The notes beneath the pieces were generated by a model. The model worked only from the letters and a program-made list of their open reading frames with translations. It did not search any database and was not told the origin of the DNA. A DNA stretch of 64,000 nt from NCBI RefSeq assembly GCF_016097555.1, contig NC_054704.1:31891554-31955553 (forward strand), written 5' to 3'. The translations under genes were made by a program, and so were the position numbers. The number at the start of each line of letters is the position of its first letter. Position 1 is the first letter of the stretch. This stretch comes from Gigantopelta aegis. Its lineage: Eukaryota; Mollusca; Gastropoda; Neomphalida; Peltospiridae. Of the stretch, positions 62,101-64,000 are shown one piece after another.

Positions 62101-63128
62101 TATCGTTACTCGTAACAAAAAACATCTTTCAATAGATACCGTATAGGGGGCCTACATTATTACAATCTGCACCTAACCTCTACTCAACTCTCTTCATCCC
62201 TTTACCTCTTTGTACAGCCATGAATTTTCTCTTCAACTCTTCAGCTATACTTTCCACAAACTATATATATATTGTAAATACAATTATCATAAATTTACTT
62301 TAATTCTCTATTATAGTTACAATATTATAACTACAATAGACTATGTCTATCAAATTGTTCCCGTCATACTCGGTAACCCACCCCCCACCTTCTGAATCTA
62401 ACACGGGCAAAGTCACTGGCGATGTCAGAGATATAGGCATGGCAAAGCTGTTAGGTTAGGTTACAATCTGTACTTCTCTGGCAATTATCTGTGTCGATAT
62501 TCCACTAAAATAAAGTATCCGTACATTTATTTAGTCCATGGACGAAATATACGGTAAATAACTAGTACAAATAAAAAATAAAAATATATATAGTGGACGA
62601 ATTATCCAAGAACAATATTTGGTTGTGGATGAATCATCTCGAATTCAACAGTGGACAAATTTTTAATGGACGAATCGTCTGTAGACGAAACGTCTAGAGG
62701 ACGAATCGTCTGCATCCCCCTGAATCATGAATGTGTACCTTTTATTACAAAATATGGATTTCAAGTGAAATTACAGTAACATATGCTATATTTATTATGT
62801 ATGAAGCCAAAACAAGGGTGCGAAAAGTGACTGTCGTCGACCATAGTTCTCAAACGACAGAGTACTCAAGCTAGTAGCTACCATGGGGCAGGTCGGTTTT
62901 GTTGCAAATTGGCAGTGAAACTGACCAGGCTGGCACAAGTGACAAGTCACAAGGCACTAAATTTTGATGAACTATTCCGACGTCACATAACAGCAAGTAA
63001 TTGGATGTTGAAACAAAATAAAATTAAGTTTGTAGTAGTGAATGTACACACTGTTGTTTTAATTCTTGAATAAATGCCTCCGTGTGATCATTTAGATCGT
63101 CTTTTTTATCACTTTCTCCACCTGGCAT
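46829..63128 (-). CDS. EIF2B2: Translation initiation factor eIF2B subunit beta, complete 13-exon coding sequence
   Basis: Exons in transcript order: 63052-63128, 56362-56448, 54969-55088, 54437-54485, 53671-53730, 53129-53178, 52465-52561, 52006-52065, 51286-51419, 48919-48979, 48279-48338, 47516-47652, 46829-46901. They total 1065 nt (354 aa plus stop; the human protein is 351 aa) and every junction keeps frame. Recognised segments include [103 protein letters not shown] and [15 protein letters not shown], colinear with human EIF2B2. The product is a regulatory subunit of the cytosolic eIF2B decamer, the exchange factor for eIF2 and sensor of phospho-eIF2alpha in the integrated stress response. 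Exon 1 was found by its MPG start, its FIQELK match to the human FVETLK, and a phase-2 donor (CA|GTGTGT) fitting exon 2; it is the least certain exon. Intron 1 (6.6 kb) is full of repeats. Confidence 0.95.
47377..47440 (+). repeat. tRNA-like fragment (SINE head)
   Basis: GATGTAGCTCAGAAGTAAAT (A box) and CACAGAATTGATCC (B box) are spaced as in tRNA promoters, with no flanking body identified. It lies in the last intron of EIF2B2. Confidence 0.5.
47800..47960. repeat. Interspersed repeat family R copy 4
   Basis: Shares tagtcattcccacagggaa, tttttcatacta, cacaaaaatagta and cttcttacatcaaaccaaat with the other copies. It lies in EIF2B2 intron 11. Confidence 0.55.
48461..48793 (-). mobile_element. 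tRNA-derived SINE family 1, full-length copy
   Basis: On the minus strand: GATGTAGCCCAGTGGTAAAA (A box), GGTTTGGGATCGTTC (B box, mutated), the common body, and tail TTAAATAAAACATTTCCTTCC. It is about 333 bp and lies in EIF2B2 intron 10. Confidence 0.85.
49165..49735. repeat. Inverted-repeat element (AAAGTCCRAACCAAA arms)
   Basis: About 70 bp around AAAGTCCGAACCAAATTGTT and AACAACTATAATAAATTACT (49172-49230) is inverted at about 49665-49725 (ATTTATTGTAGTTGTTAAC, TTTGGTTTGGACTTTA). Similar sequence (caagttttaattagacaatt) also occurs on both outer sides in direct orientation. It lies in EIF2B2 intron 9. Confidence 0.6.
50131..50300. repeat. Putative interspersed repeat beginning TAAAGGGACATTCCC
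   Basis: The stretch taaagggacattcccgag, then aagatgttatccactaacag and ttagtggctgcatattaaat, resembles a repeat I associate with other molluscan sequences. Only one copy lies in this window, so the call rests on recollection. Confidence 0.35.
50405..50818 (+). mobile_element. SINE with a second tRNA head on the family 1 body
   Basis: The head GGCGTCATGGTAGGCCATCG (A box) with GGTTCGGATCCCA (B box) is unlike that of the copies at 21402 and 48461, yet from AACTGGTTCAACAAAGGCC onward body and tail are the family 1 sequence. A 14-bp near-perfect target duplication, TTTGATCTT[A/G]CGAC, flanks it (50397-50410 and 50819-50832). Inside, a 20-bp unit (GAGTGAGTGCTCCAAACCCT type) is duplicated. It lies in EIF2B2 intron 9. 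Confidence 0.85.
51526..51600 (-). repeat. SINE tail fragment
   Basis: The stretch aaagtttgtttgttaaatga, caccactagaacacattgat and ttattaatcg matches the tail of 52771-53056. Confidence 0.65.
52203..52248. repeat. GA microsatellite
   Basis: About 22 GA dinucleotides, within EIF2B2 intron 7. Confidence 0.95.
52771..53056 (-). mobile_element. SINE family 1 with alternative tail
   Basis: Middle body as in other copies (gtagcaagggatttaatata, ccatcccacagacagaatag) but the tail, on the plus strand, reads gtttgttttgtttaacaaca and cactagagcacactgattta, shared with 58127-58410 and 51526-51600. The tRNA head is partly lost. It lies in EIF2B2 intron 6. Confidence 0.75.
53345..53390. repeat. GT microsatellite and poly-G
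   Basis: About 16 GT dinucleotides followed by a run of about 11 G. Confidence 0.95.
55262..56076 (+). pseudogene. Relic of a pogo/Tigger-like transposase (DDE domain)
   Basis: In scattered plus-strand frames: [20 protein letters not shown] (about 55280), [20 protein letters not shown] (about 55510-55570), [18 protein letters not shown] (about 55650), [19 protein letters not shown] (first DDE motif neighbourhood), [20 protein letters not shown] (about 55785-55840, second Asp region) and [10 protein letters not shown]. The order matches the catalytic domain of pogo/CENP-B-like transposases (GGNFLQPQ, FD.F.AHR, GELQP.D). It has many frame changes and stops and no N-terminal HTH, so it is ancient. 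It lies antisense in EIF2B2 intron 2. Confidence 0.7.
56663..57729 (-). mobile_element. TTAA-flanked (piggyBac-type) MITE, copy B
   Basis: TTAA at both borders (56659-56662, 57730-57733); ends AGGAAGGGACAATT and, inverted, AGGGAGGATCAAC. It is an inverted copy of 15728-16949, about 155 bp shorter. It lies in EIF2B2 intron 1. Confidence 0.8.
57887..58005. repeat. 59-bp tandem duplication
   Basis: Two nearly identical head-to-tail copies of a unit including AACAGTTTCCAGTCAATC and GTTTTGTACTGCCAACCATC, differing at one base. Confidence 0.95.
58127..58410 (-). mobile_element. SINE family 1 with alternative tail, second copy
   Basis: Tail gtttgttttgtttaataaca and ggatgtcaaacatttggtac, body tagcaagggatcttttatat and gaacgagaaatagcccagtg, ending near a mutated B box (ggatcaatccca). 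The head is incomplete. It lies in EIF2B2 intron 1. Confidence 0.75.
59089..59142. repeat. GT microsatellite
   Basis: About 50 bp of GT repeats with a few interruptions, in EIF2B2 intron 1. Confidence 0.95.
59143..60411. other. EIF2B2 intron 1 segment, no gene recognised
   Basis: AT-rich. Around 60270-60340 it contains a partial direct copy of the right arm of the adjacent hairpin element (gtcaaacatagggttattgt). Confidence 0.5.
60412..60862. mobile_element. Fold-back MITE with arms of about 150 bp
   Basis: The left arm (about 60412-60570; gacagacatttggacagtta, tctgcctaccaaatgatagt, aacaatcctatgtttg, taaatacctttacatc) is repeated inverted at about 60700-60862. The loop is about 130 bp. It has no ORF. 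Confidence 0.8.
61906..62718. mobile_element. Fold-back element built from GACGATTCGTCCAC-like motifs
   Basis: The left arm (61906-62005) contains about six ATTCGTCCAC-like motifs; the right arm (about 62585-62718) contains the inverse GTGGACGAAT motifs. A 7-bp CCTGAAT duplication flanks it (61899-61905, 62719-62725). The interior of about 580 bp is AT-rich and non-coding. It lies in EIF2B2 intron 1, close to exon 1. Confidence 0.8.
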
Positions 63129-63454
63129 GATGCAAAATTAATGTAGTTGCTTTCTTAGAATTACTTCCCTTTAACCTCCGGTTTGGTGTTTACCCAATGA
63201 AAATAAAGATTTATTGCGGAACTGTTAAAATGTCTGCGCCCATAGATTTTTGTTGTTGGTCATAGAAACATTGTTTTATTCCTTTTCTGTTTTCGCTAGG
63301 TAATTGGCATTGTAATCAACATTTGTGTATCCCGTCTAAGATGTTGTTAGTCACTTACCAACTGTAAAAATATCATATACACCTTTGTTTGAAGGAATTT
63401 CTGTTGATTTGAGTTTTGACAGCTGTCAAAATGTTGAATCCATGAGACTGATGA
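63129..63454 (-). promoter_or_regulatory. Upstream region of EIF2B2 start codon
   Basis: Presumed 5' UTR and proximal promoter of EIF2B2. It holds no TATA box at a convincing distance and no clear neighbouring gene. The call rests only on position next to the ATG at 63126-63128. Confidence 0.4.
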
Positions 63455-63750
63455 GTCATGACGTTTCGCCCCCAAGGCAGTTCGTCCACTTGACAATTCG
63501 TCCACAGACGATTCGTCCACTCACCTCGGACAATTCGTCCACTCGATGACTGCATTTTTTTTCCAAACATATCAATAGTTATTTCTTTCACATTGTAATC
63601 GTTTCTTAACATTATTTTGTGTATACTATAACCAAAAAAGTAAAATAGAGTTAGAATTCAACATTACTATCCAGTTTTTATTAACTGTTTGTATTCATTA
63701 TCATGCGGATGATTCGTCCACGGACGATTCGTCCACTCGTTCGTACACAA
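63455..63750. repeat. Second cluster of ATTCGTCCAC motifs upstream of EIF2B2
   Basis: The motif occurs about four times at 63478-63541 and twice more at 63712-63737. All are in the same orientation, unlike the inverted arms at 61906-62718. It may be a rearranged or half copy of the same fold-back family. Confidence 0.7.
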
Positions 63751-64000
63751 TGTGGTAAATAGGTAATGCAAGCCTCCGGATTCCCAGTCTGGAGCTCCAC
63801 GCAGTAAGACGTGTTTGTTTCGCGTGTGCACACTGCACGTGCTTTCGTGTGCTCGACTTGGGGGTCCTTCATTTCGTTGTTTTTGTCAGCGAAATGAAGT
63901 TTTGTACTGGGATGTATGCGGCCATTGGAACTGATTGAACGCTGGAACGCTTCTCGTTTCGACAGCCTGCACCATCAGGTTGGATTCTTTTTTAGCGAGA
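63751..64000. other. Right edge, nothing recognised
   Basis: Short non-coding sequence with no convincing ORF, splice site or repeat partner in the window. Confidence 0.4.

Noticed and set aside
63231-63275. Plus-strand ATGTCTGCGCCC near EIF2B2 as the first exon of a divergent neighbour
   Set aside because: Only about a dozen codons before a stop, with no donor consistent with continuation.

Overview
This is an AT-rich metazoan nuclear window with large introns, dense short interspersed repeats and no bacterial features. The tRNA-headed SINEs whose shared body ends in a TTAAATAAAA-type tail, together with several MITE families, are typical of molluscan genomes, so a mollusc is the most likely source (inference; the species cannot be read from the sequence). 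Intron-exon structure had to be rebuilt by hand because almost every host exon is shorter than an ordinary ORF cutoff.

Three host genes are supported. (1) 15-18102, minus: the 5' part of a SERBP1/HABP4-family RNA- and ribosome-binding protein, five coding exons, continuing past the left edge. (2) 18567-39875, plus: a complete four-exon ZNF367 zinc-finger gene of 255 codons. (3) 46829-63128, minus: a complete 13-exon EIF2B2 gene (eIF2B beta subunit, 354 aa), every exon joining in frame. Genes 1 and 2 are head-to-head with only 464 bp between start codons; HABP4 and ZNF367 are also divergent neighbours on human 9q22, so this looks like an ancient microsyntenic pair with a shared promoter. ZNF367 and EIF2B2 are convergent, separated by about 7 kb without recognisable genes.

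The introns hold most of the other content. SERBP1-like intron 4 has a 4.3 kb hAT transposon with a decayed ZNF862-like transposase. Intron 3 has a decayed Mutator-like transposase gene split by a Tc1-like element. Intron 1 has a TA-flanked MITE, a TTAA-flanked MITE and a small hairpin MITE. ZNF367 intron 1 begins with a GC donor and carries SINEs and a three-level nest (SINE, TIR element, Tc1-like element). ZNF367 intron 2 begins inside a roughly 40-bp minisatellite whose unit includes the exon 2 splice donor, so the array holds many extra donor-like sequences; the array was later split by a 5.5 kb long-inverted-repeat element, itself carrying a third Tc1-like element. EIF2B2 introns contain SINEs with two different tRNA heads on one body, a pogo/Tigger-like transposase relic, a second TTAA-flanked MITE and fold-back elements built from a short GACGATTCGTCCAC-like motif.

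The most interesting items are the divergent gene pair, the GC-AG intron, the splice-donor minisatellite and the unclassified long-TIR element inside it.
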